Shown one piece after another: positions 16,806 through 25,008 of a stretch of 64,000 nucleotides of DNA (the first letter of the stretch is position 1; each line of letters starts with the position of its first letter). The position numbers were made by a program, and so were the translations under genes. Under the pieces are notes generated by a model that was given only the letters and a program-made list of their open reading frames with translations, did not search any database and was not told the origin of the DNA. This DNA is from an uncultured Flavobacteriales bacterium (GTDB lineage Bacteria > Bacteroidota > Bacteroidia > Flavobacteriales_F > PHOS-HE28), in contig CALMPI010000010.1 in NCBI GenBank assembly GCA_937872175.1, positions 124,001 to 188,000 on the forward strand. Reading direction: 5' to 3'.

Positions 16806-16961
16806 AAGCGCGCCTTACGGGGCGCGCTTCGTTCGTTCTCCCGATGCCGGCTTACGGGCCGGGCCGGGGTCTTCAGGCGCCCAAGCGGGCAAGGACCCCG
16901 ATCATCGGGTATGCGTGTTCGGCCTTACGGGGCCGGTTGTTCCAAAGGCCTTACGGGGCCT
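16806..16961. repeat. Array of four hairpins with a TTACGG loop
   Basis: Within 156 bases four hairpins share the loop core CTTACGGG: AAGCGCGCC-TTAC-GGGGCGCGCTT (16806-16829), CCGGCTTACGGGCCGG (about 16847-16862), CGGCCTTACGGGGCCG (16920-16935) and AGGCCTTACGGGGCCT (16946-16961). A GGGGTC...GACCCC inverted repeat lies between the second and third. The first could serve as a terminator for the thioesterase gene. The rest look like REP-type repeats. The surrounding 300 bases contain no other feature except the terminator at 17008. Confidence 0.65.
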
Positions 16962-17007
16962 CGGTCGTGTAACGCAATGGGCGTGCCAGATGTTTCGGTG
17001 GACCGGG

Positions 17008-17047
17008 TAAAAATCAGAAAGCCCCCGTCCTCACCAGGACCTGGGGC
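17008..17047 (-). terminator. Rho-independent terminator, minus strand
   Basis: Arms GCCCCcGTCCT (17021-17031) and AGGACctGGGGC (17035-17047) pair. On the minus strand the stem is followed by TTTCTGATTTTT. It lies 23 bases after the stop of the 107-residue membrane protein. Confidence 0.75.
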
Positions 17048-17069
17048 CTTCATCAATTGATCGGCAAGC

Positions 17070-17393
17070 CTAGAAGACGGACCGTCCCTGAAGGAAGAGC
17101 ACGAAGATGAAGGTCATCAGGAAGTGATGGACCAGAAGAAGCACGGAGGCGAACGCGAGCACGGTCTTTCCACTGCGTTTCAGCTCTGGAAAGAGCTTTT
17201 TGTTGTTCAGGGCGATGATCGGCAGCGGAACGGTCGCGAGCAGGAAGGTCACCGCCAGGGCCTTGAAGACGAACACGTTGTCCAGTACGCCGAAGAACAG
17301 GTGGGCGTAGTAGAACACGAAGCCCAGGGAGGACAACAACGCTAGCCGGACGAACATTTTGGCCTCGTAGACCATCTTGGCTTTTGTTTCCAT
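17070..17393 (-). CDS. Small membrane protein, three transmembrane helices, unknown
   Basis: A 107-residue protein with three hydrophobic helices (about residues 14-33, 42-60 and 78-100), separated by a short basic loop (NNKKLFPELKRSGK). No family recognised. It has its own downstream terminator and a gap of about 80 bases to the larger membrane-protein operon upstream on the same strand, so it could be a separate unit or the operon's last gene. Confidence 0.7.
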   Translation of the reverse strand: METKAKMVYEAKMFVRLALLSSLGFVFYYAHLFFGVLDNVFVFKALAVTFLLATVPLPIIALNNKKLFPELKRSGKTVLAFASVLLLVHHFLMTFIFVLFLQGRSVF

Positions 17394-17475
17394 GGGATAG
17401 ACGCACGGCTCATACGAGGTTGCGTCCCGCAGGGTTCCGAATTATCAACAACGGCGCGGCTCTCCCGCAGGCAAC

Positions 17476-18183
17476 CTACCGACCGATCGCGCGTACCGAG
17501 AGCCGCAACAGGCCGGCCGCTCCGGATACCACGCCCGCCAATGCGAGCGGCCATGGATACCATGCCGGAACGAACCCGTTCAGGAACGCGTTCACCGCCG
17601 CCGTTCCGAACAGAGGCTCACCGGCCGCGGACAACCAGCGGATCGGCTCAACCGTGAAGGAGGCCAGGAACAGGAAGGCCGAGGAGAGCAGCAGTACCCA
17701 CGCGATGAGGTCAGGGGCGAGCCGTCCCGCAGCGTTCGCCCCATGAAGGATGATCAGCGCGAGGAGCACCAGCCCCACCGAGATCAGGAGCGGCACCCAC
17801 ACGGGTCCGACCCACGGCGTTGGAACGAGGAACAGAAGGTCCCACTCCAGGAGGGAGGCGGGCCAGTCGAGGAGGAGCTTCAGGAACACGTAGTAGAAGA
17901 TGTCCCAGATGCCGAAGCAGTAGGCGAACCAGGCGAACCGTTGCAAGCCCGACCTGGAGACCATGGCACCGGGGGCGAACAACATCACCAGGGTCGCGAC
18001 CTCCCGGCAGCTCTCGGTGGTGGCGATCCCGGGATCGATCGATCCAAGGGGAAAGGAGAAGCCGCCCGGGTAGTACAGGGCACGCAGGTACACCACCACC
18101 GCGCTCTCAAGGAGGGCCATGGCGATCGCGTACACGGTCATCCAAGACAGCAATGCGTACCAGTTTCGCTCCGGGCCGTTCAT
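17476..18183 (-). CDS. Multi-pass membrane protein, unknown
   Basis: A 235-residue integral membrane protein with about six or seven helices. It starts MNGPERNWYALLSWMTVYAI and has helix-rich segments such as VWVPLLISVGLVLLALIIL. The start codon overlaps the stop of the upstream phosphatase-fold gene (ATGA), which decides the start. Family not recognised. It is the final gene of a coupled six-gene minus-strand run, so its function is probably tied to those membrane proteins. Confidence 0.75.
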   Translation of the reverse strand: MNGPERNWYALLSWMTVYAIAMALLESAVVVYLRALYYPGGFSFPLGSIDPGIATTESCREVATLVMLFAPGAMVSRSGLQRFAWFAYCFGIWDIFYYVFLKLLLDWPASLLEWDLLFLVPTPWVGPVWVPLLISVGLVLLALIILHGANAAGRLAPDLIAWVLLLSSAFLFLASFTVEPIRWLSAAGEPLFGTAAVNAFLNGFVPAWYPWPLALAGVVSGAAGLLRLSVRAIGR

Positions 18184-19103
18184 GTCGCGATGTCGGCGAT
18201 GAGGCCGCGATGATCGGAACCAGGGATCACGAAGGTGCCGCAGCGCAGCACCGACGTACCCGGGGACACGAGCACGTGGTCGATCGGGATGAGGGCGAGG
18301 CCGAGCACCGAGGGGAAGGTGGGCGCCACGGGCTGCGTACCTAAGCGCAGTCCACTTGCCGCGCATAAGCCCCACATGGCCCGGTCCCAGCTCACCGTAT
18401 TGAGGTCGCCCACCACGATCGTGCGCTCCCCGCGCGCCCGCACCAGCCCCGCGAGCTGTCGCAGCTGCCGGTTGCGCACGCGATGTTCCGACAGGCTTCC
18501 AGGTGAAGTGGCATGCACGCTGATGATGCGCAGCGGCCCTTCCGCCCTTCGGAGCACGGCCTCGATCACGGGCACGCCACAGAGCTCATGCACGGTCATC
18601 CGTTCCGCGGGGAGCCGACTGAACAGCGCGATGCCGTAGCAATGCTCACCGGGCACCACCTCGAAATGCGGATAGGTGTCCACGAGCGCCTTCACGAGCA
18701 CGGCGCCCCAGGTGGGGCTGACCTCCTGGAACGAGAGCACATCGGCGTTGCTGGCCAGGGCCATGCGCACCACCTCGTCGTGCCGGCGGTTCGGCTGCAG
18801 CAGGTTGAACTGGGCGATCCGCAGGTCGGCCGAGGCGGCGCTCACCTGCAGTTCGGCCACGGGCGCATCCACCTGCAACAGCACCATGCAGGCCGAGAAA
18901 GCGGCCGCGCCGAACGTCCATGGCCTTCGCCGCCACAGGGACCACCCGGCGAGGGCTGCGAACAGCAGGGCCCATTGCATCAGGAAGGCGCGGGCCAGCA
19001 TGGGCAGGAAGGCATCGGGGGCGAAGGCGAGGGCGCAGGCCACCGCGAGCATGGCGGCGGCGAGCCGCACCTCGCGGTCCCGTGCAAGCATGGGGAGGCT
19101 CAT
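18180..19103 (-). CDS. Membrane-anchored endonuclease/exonuclease/phosphatase family protein
   Basis: A 307-residue protein: two or three N-terminal transmembrane helices (to about residue 85), then an EEP domain like YafD. EEP motifs seen: RIAQFNLLQPN, VLSFQEVSPTW (metal-binding Glu), IISVHATSP, TIVVGDLNTVSWD, and the C-terminal IPGSDHRGLIADI catalytic His. The placement of signals suggests the domain faces the periplasm or sits at the membrane, acting on phosphodiesters or phospholipid-like substrates. Both ends overlap neighbouring genes by four bases, so it is translationally coupled on both sides. Confidence 0.85.
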   Translation of the reverse strand: MSLPMLARDREVRLAAAMLAVACALAFAPDAFLPMLARAFLMQWALLFAALAGWSLWRRRPWTFGAAAFSACMVLLQVDAPVAELQVSAASADLRIAQFNLLQPNRRHDEVVRMALASNADVLSFQEVSPTWGAVLVKALVDTYPHFEVVPGEHCYGIALFSRLPAERMTVHELCGVPVIEAVLRRAEGPLRIISVHATSPGSLSEHRVRNRQLRQLAGLVRARGERTIVVGDLNTVSWDRAMWGLCAASGLRLGTQPVAPTFPSVLGLALIPIDHVLVSPGTSVLRCGTFVIPGSDHRGLIADIAT

Positions 19104-19588
19104 GGGTGGACGGTATTGGGGGCCTCGAGACGCTTGATCAAAGTGAGCACACGCCAGAGCGGCAGAGCACCCAGCACGCCGAAGGAGGCGTCCACGCAAC
19201 GCCAGAAGAAGGGGATCCCGCGCACCGGTGCCCATAGGAAGGCCAGTGGCAGCACGAGCAGGCAGCACCACAGGCCCCACTCGATGACCCAGCTGTTGCG
19301 TACGGGATCGCGCAGCGGTCCGATGAACGCGATGCCGATCACCACATGCGCGAAGGCCAGCCAGTCCGTTCCGTAGAACAGGAAGGCGTGCTTCGCGCCC
19401 ACCGCGGCCACGGCATCCGCGCTGCGGTGCGCCCAGGCGTGCCAGGGGCCCGGCCAGTTTCGGGTAAGCTCCGCGAGCCAGGCGGTGCCCCACTCCAGCG
19501 GCACGGCGCTGAGGCCGCTCACCCAAAGTGCGCCGATGAAGAACAGGATCCAGAGGCGGATCTCGCGGCGGGTGCGGTGGGGATCCAT
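19100..19588 (-). CDS. Membrane protein of 162 residues, unknown
   Basis: Four hydrophobic segments (around residues 12-32, 70-95, 100-118 and 128-148) with a conserved-looking start MDPHRTRREIRLWILFFIG. No catalytic motif. The stop overlaps the start of the EEP-domain gene. The gap to the upstream DUF4173-like gene is three bases. Function unknown. Confidence 0.72.
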   Translation of the reverse strand: MDPHRTRREIRLWILFFIGALWVSGLSAVPLEWGTAWLAELTRNWPGPWHAWAHRSADAVAAVGAKHAFLFYGTDWLAFAHVVIGIAFIGPLRDPVRNSWVIEWGLWCCLLVLPLAFLWAPVRGIPFFWRCVDASFGVLGALPLWRVLTLIKRLEAPNTVHP

Positions 19589-19591
19589 GCC

Positions 19592-21157
19592 TCAAGGGTT
19601 CACACCGATACCATCCACCGATCCCTGTGAGATCAACTCCTCATAGGTCCATTGATCGGCCAACGTCCAGCTGCGCCAGTCCTGTGCGTTGTACCGCTTC
19701 ATGAATCGGTCGCGCTTGCGGTCCAACGCCGCCCTGAACTGCTCCGCATCCAGATGTTCCACCCAGCGCACACGGTTCTCCCGGTGCTTGGCCATCTGGG
19801 CCTCCACCTTCGGCAGGTCGTCATAGAGCAGGGGCAGCACCTTGTCGCTCATGGCGAGGTAGTTGTCCACGTCGATCTCGCCCTGGTTCCAGTGGGCCAG
19901 GTTGAAGCGCACGATCACGCCGTCCCAGTTCACCGTGGTGAGGCCCACCAACGCCACGAAGGCCGCCCAGCCGTTCACGCGCAGCAGGTGGATCAGCGTG
20001 CGGCGCTCGCGCACCTTCAGGTGAAGTGTGACAAGGCCCACCAGCACGAGCGCCAGGAACACGATGACCCCGATGCGCTTGTAGGCCAGCCCGTGGAAGT
20101 GGATGTAATGGAAGTTCCGCAGGAAGACCGAGATGCCCAGGATGAAGTTCTGCGCGATCCAGGTGGTGGCCAGCAGGCGCAGCGGCCGTGCCTCCGGATG
20201 GAAATTCAGGTTGCCGCGGAAGAGGTACAGCAGGATGGCGATGCTGAGCAGGATGCTGAGGATGAGCAGCCAGGTGCCCTCGTGCACGAACTGCTTCAGG
20301 CTGAAGCCCTCCTCCACGGTGAACCCGATCCACACCCAGGAGATGTCGATGAGGTTCACCACCAGCAGCAACGCGTTCACGAGCACGAGCAACAGGACGC
20401 CCATGCGTCGCTCACGGTCCAGCGCACCCATGGACAGCGGCGGCAGCCAGTGCGGACGCTTGCGGCGTTCGCGCACCAGCGACCCGTTCAGCGGCCACTC
20501 CGGACCGGCGAACAGATGCGGGGCGAACCGATGCAGGAGGGCGGCGCTTATCAGCGAACCGAGGCCCAGGAAGAACACGTGCGCTGTGAAGAGCTCCGCA
20601 AGGAAGTCGCCGAGGAGGTCGAACAGGCCGTCCAGGAAACCGGCGGTCATCGCCTCGAAGCGCGGGTTGGCGGCACGGTAGATGAGGAAGTAGACCGCAC
20701 CCACGAGCACCGGTATGAAGGCGAGCCGTGTCCAGCGCCAGCCGGAGCGTGTCGCGGGCACCTGCTTGAGCCCGTCGTTCACCAGGCCGGCCACGCCCAG
20801 CGGCGCGAAGACCCCGTTGAGGAAGGCCCCGACCAGCGCCACCGGCAGGTTCCGCTGTCGCGGCTCGAGCAGGAGCACCGCGCTCACCGCCAGGCAGGCC
20901 AGCGTGCCCACCGCGGCCACGACGCTCCCGTGCACCACCAGCATGGCGGCGCTCATCAGCAGACCACCAAGGGCCCAGCGCGCTGCCACGGACGCGGCGC
21001 GCCGAAGCGCCAGCGAAACACCCATGGCCGTCAGGGCGAAGAGCGACAGGTTCAGCCCGATCTCCTGTTCCCAGAACAGGCGGTCGAACAGGACGGCGAG
21101 GAGCAGCACCGCCAGCGCGGTGCGGATGTCGGCGGAGCGGTGGGTGCGTTCGGTCAT
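19592..21157 (-). CDS. DUF4153/DUF4173-like multi-pass membrane protein
   Basis: A 521-residue protein with about twelve transmembrane helices and a soluble C-terminal segment of about 110 residues. The stretch FVHEGTWLLILSILLSIAIL followed by YLFRGNLNF is the pattern I associate with DUF4173 proteins of Bacteroidota. The role of this family is not established. The C-terminal YLAMSDKVLPLLYDDLPKV region may be helical repeats. Its start overlaps the stop of the winged-helix regulator gene by four bases, a common neighbour arrangement for this family. Confidence 0.8.
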   Translation of the reverse strand: MTERTHRSADIRTALAVLLLAVLFDRLFWEQEIGLNLSLFALTAMGVSLALRRAASVAARWALGGLLMSAAMLVVHGSVVAAVGTLACLAVSAVLLLEPRQRNLPVALVGAFLNGVFAPLGVAGLVNDGLKQVPATRSGWRWTRLAFIPVLVGAVYFLIYRAANPRFEAMTAGFLDGLFDLLGDFLAELFTAHVFFLGLGSLISAALLHRFAPHLFAGPEWPLNGSLVRERRKRPHWLPPLSMGALDRERRMGVLLLVLVNALLLVVNLIDISWVWIGFTVEEGFSLKQFVHEGTWLLILSILLSIAILLYLFRGNLNFHPEARPLRLLATTWIAQNFILGISVFLRNFHYIHFHGLAYKRIGVIVFLALVLVGLVTLHLKVRERRTLIHLLRVNGWAAFVALVGLTTVNWDGVIVRFNLAHWNQGEIDVDNYLAMSDKVLPLLYDDLPKVEAQMAKHRENRVRWVEHLDAEQFRAALDRKRDRFMKRYNAQDWRSWTLADQWTYEELISQGSVDGIGVNP

Positions 21158-21450
21158 TGGCGGAGGTCCTTGTTCAGCAGTTGGTCGATGGCGTCCAGGT
21201 GTGCGCGGAACGCCTTCGCGCCGGCGGGGCTGGCCCTGTAGCTGGTGTTCGGCCGCTTGCCCACGAAGCGCTTCCGCACCTGCACGTACTTCACGCCCTC
21301 CAGCGCGGCCAGATGGCTCGCGAGGTTGCCGTCGGTCACGTTCAGCAGGTCCTTCAGCACGGCATGGTCCACCCAGTCGTTCACCACGAGCACCGCCATG
21401 ATGCCGAGACGAACGCGGCTCTCGAACGCTTTATTGAGCCCGTCGATCAT
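21154..21450 (-). CDS. Winged-helix transcriptional regulator
   Basis: A 98-residue DNA-binding protein with a single winged-helix domain (MIDGLNKAFESRVRLGIMAV, then LLNVTDGNLASHLAALEGVK for the recognition helix, and VRKRFVGKRPNTSYRASPAG for the wing). It resembles the MarR/ArsR-like regulators of the HTH_34 type often encoded with membrane proteins. It overlaps both neighbours by four bases. By family habit it should regulate this operon; the palindromic site at 22121-22145 is the obvious candidate target. Confidence 0.87.
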   Translation of the reverse strand: MIDGLNKAFESRVRLGIMAVLVVNDWVDHAVLKDLLNVTDGNLASHLAALEGVKYVQVRKRFVGKRPNTSYRASPAGAKAFRAHLDAIDQLLNKDLRQ

Positions 21451-22118
21451 GGGGCGTCGTTGCCAGCGGATTCGTGCCGGTACCACATGAGCCCGCCATA
21501 CAGGATGTGGAGCACCCCGAAGCCGAGCGCCCAGAACAGCAGGCCGGCGCCCACCCACGCGGTGCCGAGCAGCCCCAGCACCACCTCGCTGAGGCCAAGC
21601 CAGCGGATCTCGTCGAGCGTGTACTTCGAGGCGTTCAGCAGGGCCAGGCCGTAGAATACGAGCGTGGCCGGGGCCACCAGCGCCACGTTGCCGTGCCACA
21701 GCATGGCCAGGCAGAAGAGCCCGCCGGTGATCAAGGGGATGGCGAGGTTCCACACGAGGCGCCGGGCCGAGGCGTCCCACAGCCCCTGCCCCACCCGCTT
21801 GGCGCGGCGCCAGGTGAACCATGCGGCTCCCGAGAGAGCGAGAACCAGCACCAGGGCCGCCAGCAGCACCAGGTCCCATACGGCGCCCATGGAGGATCCG
21901 TGCAAGTAGTGATCAAGCCCCGCCTCCTCCGACCGGAGACCTGCACCGCCAGTGGAGAGCATCAGGTCCTCGTAGCGCTCGCGCGCCACCAGCGCACCGG
22001 CGAGCGCCACCGCCCCGGCGAATACGCCGCTGAGGCCGCTCAACGAAAGGAACCGCGTGCTCCGCTCCATCAACCCGCGGATGTGGGCCAGGTCATGGTG
22101 GTGTTCGTTCCGGGTCAT
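21447..22118 (-). CDS. Membrane protein, probable first gene of the winged-helix operon
   Basis: A 223-residue protein beginning MTRNEHHHDLAHIRGLMERS, a His-rich cytosolic segment, followed by six hydrophobic helices. The pattern of an N-terminal amphipathic helix plus transmembrane segments (TRFLSLSGLSGVFAGAVALA) recurs beside winged-helix regulators in Bacteroidota, but no function is known to me. The start at 22118 places two TACTTTGA boxes directly upstream. The stop overlaps the regulator's start. Confidence 0.75.
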   Translation of the reverse strand: MTRNEHHHDLAHIRGLMERSTRFLSLSGLSGVFAGAVALAGALVARERYEDLMLSTGGAGLRSEEAGLDHYLHGSSMGAVWDLVLLAALVLVLALSGAAWFTWRRAKRVGQGLWDASARRLVWNLAIPLITGGLFCLAMLWHGNVALVAPATLVFYGLALLNASKYTLDEIRWLGLSEVVLGLLGTAWVGAGLLFWALGFGVLHILYGGLMWYRHESAGNDAP

Positions 22119-22120
22119 TT

Positions 22121-22145
22121 TCAAAGTACTTTGCGGTTCAAAGTA
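22121..22145 (-). promoter_or_regulatory. Promoter with repeated TACTTTGA box and CAAAGTACTTTG palindrome
   Basis: On the minus strand TACTTTGA occurs at 22145-22138 and again at 22128-22121. The proximal copy forms a perfect 12-base palindrome CAAAGTACTTTG (22122-22133). The distal box, 19 bases from the ATG, suits a -7 element. The proximal palindrome, two bases from the ATG, suits an operator for the winged-helix protein encoded in the operon. Confidence 0.55.
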
Positions 22146-22189
22146 AAGAACGCCGGAACGATCGTGCAAGTATGCGGGGCGGAAAAAGA

Positions 22190-22891
22190 TCAGTGCACCA
22201 TCCAGAGCGCCAGGATGGCGCCGACGACCACCGCAGCGAAGCGCTGCAGGTTGAACCGGTGTTCGGGCGTGGTCTCGAAGATGATGGTCGTGCCGATATG
22301 AAGGAGCATGCCGATGGCCACGGCCAGTGCGCGATGAAGGAACGCCTCACCCAGGCTGCCGCCGCCGAGGGCGCCCACGAGGATCCCCGCCGGTGCGGCC
22401 AGGGCGAACACCGCGATCATGGTCCAGCTGCGCAGCACAGGCACCTGGGAACGTTGAAGCACGGTGGCCAGGGCGATGGCCATGGGCAGCTTATGGAGCA
22501 GGACCCCGAGCAGGAAGGGCAGGTCGGAGTGCACGCGCGCGTCCGCGAACGGCATGCCCTCGGTGAAGGAATGAAGACAGAGGCTGAGCAGGGTGAGCAC
22601 CGGCAGCGCCCTTCCGGGAGAGGTGTGCATGTGGCCGTGCTCGATCCCATGACTGAAGAACTCGAGCACCACCTGCAACATGAATCCGCCAAGGAGCCAG
22701 GGTCCGATGCCTTCACCGGCCGCTTCATAGAGCTCGGGCATCATGTGGGTGAGCGCGACGCTCAGCAGGAACGAGCCGCTGAAGGCGAGGAGCAGGCGAA
22801 GCGCGTTCGCACCCGGCCTGCTGAACTGCACCAGCGCACCAGCGGCCAGCGGCAGCAGCAGGAAGAGGGCGATGGTGGCGTTGAGCGTCAT
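22190..22891 (-). CDS. ZIP family divalent metal transporter
   Basis: A 233-residue inner-membrane transporter of the ZIP family (zinc/iron uptake). The metal-binding helices carry LCLHSFTEGM and GVLLHKLPMAIAL, the conserved HSxxEG and HKxP motifs, with His-rich HGIEHGHMH in the loop before helix IV. Eight helices are expected and visible. Its start overlaps the stop of the methyltransferase gene by four bases. Confidence 0.9.
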   Translation of the reverse strand: MTLNATIALFLLLPLAAGALVQFSRPGANALRLLLAFSGSFLLSVALTHMMPELYEAAGEGIGPWLLGGFMLQVVLEFFSHGIEHGHMHTSPGRALPVLTLLSLCLHSFTEGMPFADARVHSDLPFLLGVLLHKLPMAIALATVLQRSQVPVLRSWTMIAVFALAAPAGILVGALGGGSLGEAFLHRALAVAIGMLLHIGTTIIFETTPEHRFNLQRFAAVVVGAILALWMVH

Positions 22892-23616
22892 GCCATCGGT
22901 CGTTGCGCCCAGATCACCAGGCGTTCGGAGCGCTGCGGATCGAACGGTGCAGGCTCGGGGCCATCCGTAAGGTCGAGCACCACGAAGCCGGCCTCATGGA
23001 CCAGCTGCACGAGACGGTCGGGGTCCAGGGCCGACACGCGTTCCTCGAAGTGATGGCGGCCACTTTCATCCTCGGCCATGATGCGCTTGACGACCATGCC
23101 CCCTTCGGTGGACCGGGCGATGGTGAAGCGGACCCCACCGGCCAGGACACACTCCATGGGCACCAGTTCCTTGAGCACGCGGACGCTGTTCATGAAGTCA
23201 AGCACGAAACGGCCACCCGGCCGGGTGGCCGAGAACGCTGCGGCAAGCGCCTTCCGATCGTCGTCCTCGTCCTCGAAATAGCCCAGGCTGGTGAACAGGC
23301 ACACGACCAGGTCGAACGCGGCCGTGGCAAAGGGCACCCGGATGTCGTGCACCGCGAACTGGGCGGAAGGCACCTCGCTCCGGGCCTCGGCGATGCTCTC
23401 CTTCGAGAGGTCGATTCCGGTCACACGGCATCCCGCCTCGGCGAACCATCGGGCGTGCCGGCCACGCCCGCACGCCATGTCCAACACGGTCGCTCCCGGC
23501 CCGACCTCACTGCGCCGCAGGATGGCGCGCACCCAGGCCTCCGCATCGTCCTCATCGCGATGGCCATAGAGGAGCTTGTAGTAGGGTGTGCCGAACCAGG
23601 TGCGGTACCAGGCCAT
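22888..23616 (-). CDS. Class I SAM-dependent methyltransferase
   Basis: A 242-residue cytosolic methyltransferase. SAM-binding motif I is VLDMACGRGRHARWFAEAG (about residues 44-62), with GIDLSKESI as motif II and FDLVVCLFTSLGYFEDED as motif IV. The start MAWYRTWFGTPYYKLLYGHR is typical of a Bacteroidota family of unknown substrate. Start chosen at ATG 23616; a TACTTTCG box lies 15 bases upstream. Coupled to the ZIP transporter gene downstream. Confidence 0.87.
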   Translation of the reverse strand: MAWYRTWFGTPYYKLLYGHRDEDDAEAWVRAILRRSEVGPGATVLDMACGRGRHARWFAEAGCRVTGIDLSKESIAEARSEVPSAQFAVHDIRVPFATAAFDLVVCLFTSLGYFEDEDDDRKALAAAFSATRPGGRFVLDFMNSVRVLKELVPMECVLAGGVRFTIARSTEGGMVVKRIMAEDESGRHHFEERVSALDPDRLVQLVHEAGFVVLDLTDGPEPAPFDPQRSERLVIWAQRPMA

Positions 23617-23631
23617 TCGATGATCGGGGCC

Positions 23632-23639
23632 CGAAAGTA
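23632..23639 (-). promoter_or_regulatory. Candidate -7 promoter element of the methyltransferase-ZIP pair
   Basis: Minus-strand TACTTTCG, 15 bases upstream of the start. A divergent TACCTTCG (23667-23674, plus strand) lies five bases before the lipoprotein gene, so the 62-base intergenic region may hold two back-to-back promoters. Confidence 0.5.
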
Positions 23640-23678
23640 CACCACGACCGCCCACCCGCCCGACCGTACCTTCGCCGC

Positions 23679-24485
23679 ATGAAGTTCCGGACCGGCGCCC
23701 TGCTCGCCACCTTGGTGCTGGTGACCGGTTGCAGGAAGGAGGACGACCTGGGCAGCGAGGAGGTCAGCACGATGGTGGACCATGCCTATACCGAGAACCT
23801 CATCACCCCGCTCTTCCCCCTCGCCCAAGCCATGGGCATCGGTCCGGGGCGCTGGTCACCGGACAGTGCCTTGTTCTGCCTGGGGTTGGACAGCCTGGAG
23901 GGGGACACCACCGCGTTCCCGGCGAACGGCCCGGTGACGCTCCACCTGCGCTTCAGCGACGGAGGATGCACGGACGCCGCAGGGCGCGGTCGGTCGGGCC
24001 CGTTCGTCCTGCGGTACGACAGCCTGGAAAGCGATGGCCGGGCCCGCCTCATCGCCTTCAGCACACCCGGGCTGCAGTGCGCCGGGTTTGAACTTCAATG
24101 CGGCGCCTCGGTGAACTCCTTGGGCGACGGCCGGGTGCGTGTGCAGGTGGACAGCAGCGCCATCTGGCGTCAGGGGGCCTGGAGCCGGCGCTACCGGGGA
24201 CATCTGGACCACGAGCTGATCTCGGGCAGCATCGATGCCGTGGCGAACGATGATGTCTATGCGGTGGCCGTGGACGTGATCGGCCAGGACCGCTACGGCA
24301 CCGCCTACACGGCCACGACGAACACCGCCCTGGAGGTCACCACCGGCTGCCGTTGGGTCAGAGGCGGCGTGCTGGCCTTCGTCCAGAGCGATGAGCGGGA
24401 CCGGACACTGGACCACGGCAGCGGCTGCGATGCCCGCGCCGACCTGATCGTGTCGGACACGCGGTTCGGGTTGATAATCCCGTGA
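23679..24485 (+). CDS. Lipoprotein, unknown
   Basis: A 268-residue protein with a lipoprotein signal (LLATLVLVTGC, Cys near residue 18). The mature part contains several cysteines in pairs (GGCTDAAGRG, LQCAGFELQCGAS, TGCRW, GSGCDARAD), suggesting disulfides in the periplasm or at the surface. No family recognised. ATG 23679 is chosen because it places the lipobox correctly. It is divergent from the methyltransferase. Confidence 0.75.
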   Translation: MKFRTGALLATLVLVTGCRKEDDLGSEEVSTMVDHAYTENLITPLFPLAQAMGIGPGRWSPDSALFCLGLDSLEGDTTAFPANGPVTLHLRFSDGGCTDAAGRGRSGPFVLRYDSLESDGRARLIAFSTPGLQCAGFELQCGASVNSLGDGRVRVQVDSSAIWRQGAWSRRYRGHLDHELISGSIDAVANDDVYAVAVDVIGQDRYGTAYTATTNTALEVTTGCRWVRGGVLAFVQSDERDRTLDHGSGCDARADLIVSDTRFGLIIP

Positions 24486-24615
24486 ATAACTCATCGGGTC
24501 CGCGGAGACGCTCCGGGGTCGATGGGCCTTGCTTTGGGGGCGCGCTGCGCGTGATGCACGGCGCCTCATGGCTCGGGGGACGCCCCTCCGGGATCGAACC
24601 AGCACGCGAAGCACC

Positions 24616-25008
24616 ATGGAACCGCTGATCTACGAAGGCACGGCCAAGACCCCCTCGATCCTTTTCGATGCCGAGCAGGGCCGATTGGAGCTGAAGGGGC
24701 GGTCGATCCCCGAGAACTCGATCGACTTCTACAAGCCCCTGATCGCCTGGGTGGACAAGTACGCCCGTGCGCCGCGCCCCTCCACGGTGGTGCATGTGCA
24801 GTTGGAGTACTTCAACACCAGCAGCAGCAAGTGCATCCTGGACCTGTTCAAGAAGCTGGAGGCGGTGCGCACCCAGGGGAACGAGCTCGCGGTGCATTGG
24901 CACTATGAGGAGGATGATGAGGACATGCTGGAGGCCGGCGAGGATTACCAGGCCATCATCAACATCCCCTTCCGCATGATCCTCGTGAAGGATCAGGAAG
25001 GCTCCTAG
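24616..25008 (+). CDS. SiaC-family (DUF1987) regulatory phosphoprotein
   Basis: A 130-residue protein of the SiaC/DUF1987 family. In Pseudomonas the homologue SiaC is phosphorylated on Thr68 by the kinase SiaB, dephosphorylated by SiaA, and controls a diguanylate cyclase. The conserved segment YFNTSSSKCILDLFKKLE is present and puts Thr at residue 68. The N-terminus (PLIYEGTAKTPSILFDAEQG) also fits. No SiaA, SiaB or GGDEF gene is visible in the window, so it is an orphan here. Its 3' end overlaps the convergent ABC transporter gene by four bases. Confidence 0.87.
   Translation: MEPLIYEGTAKTPSILFDAEQGRLELKGRSIPENSIDFYKPLIAWVDKYARAPRPSTVVHVQLEYFNTSSSKCILDLFKKLEAVRTQGNELAVHWHYEEDDEDMLEAGEDYQAIINIPFRMILVKDQEGS

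Noticed and set aside
19652-21241. 529-codon plus-strand frame opposite the DUF4173-like gene
   Set aside because: Composition is that of an antisense shadow; the minus strand encodes ordered transmembrane helices.
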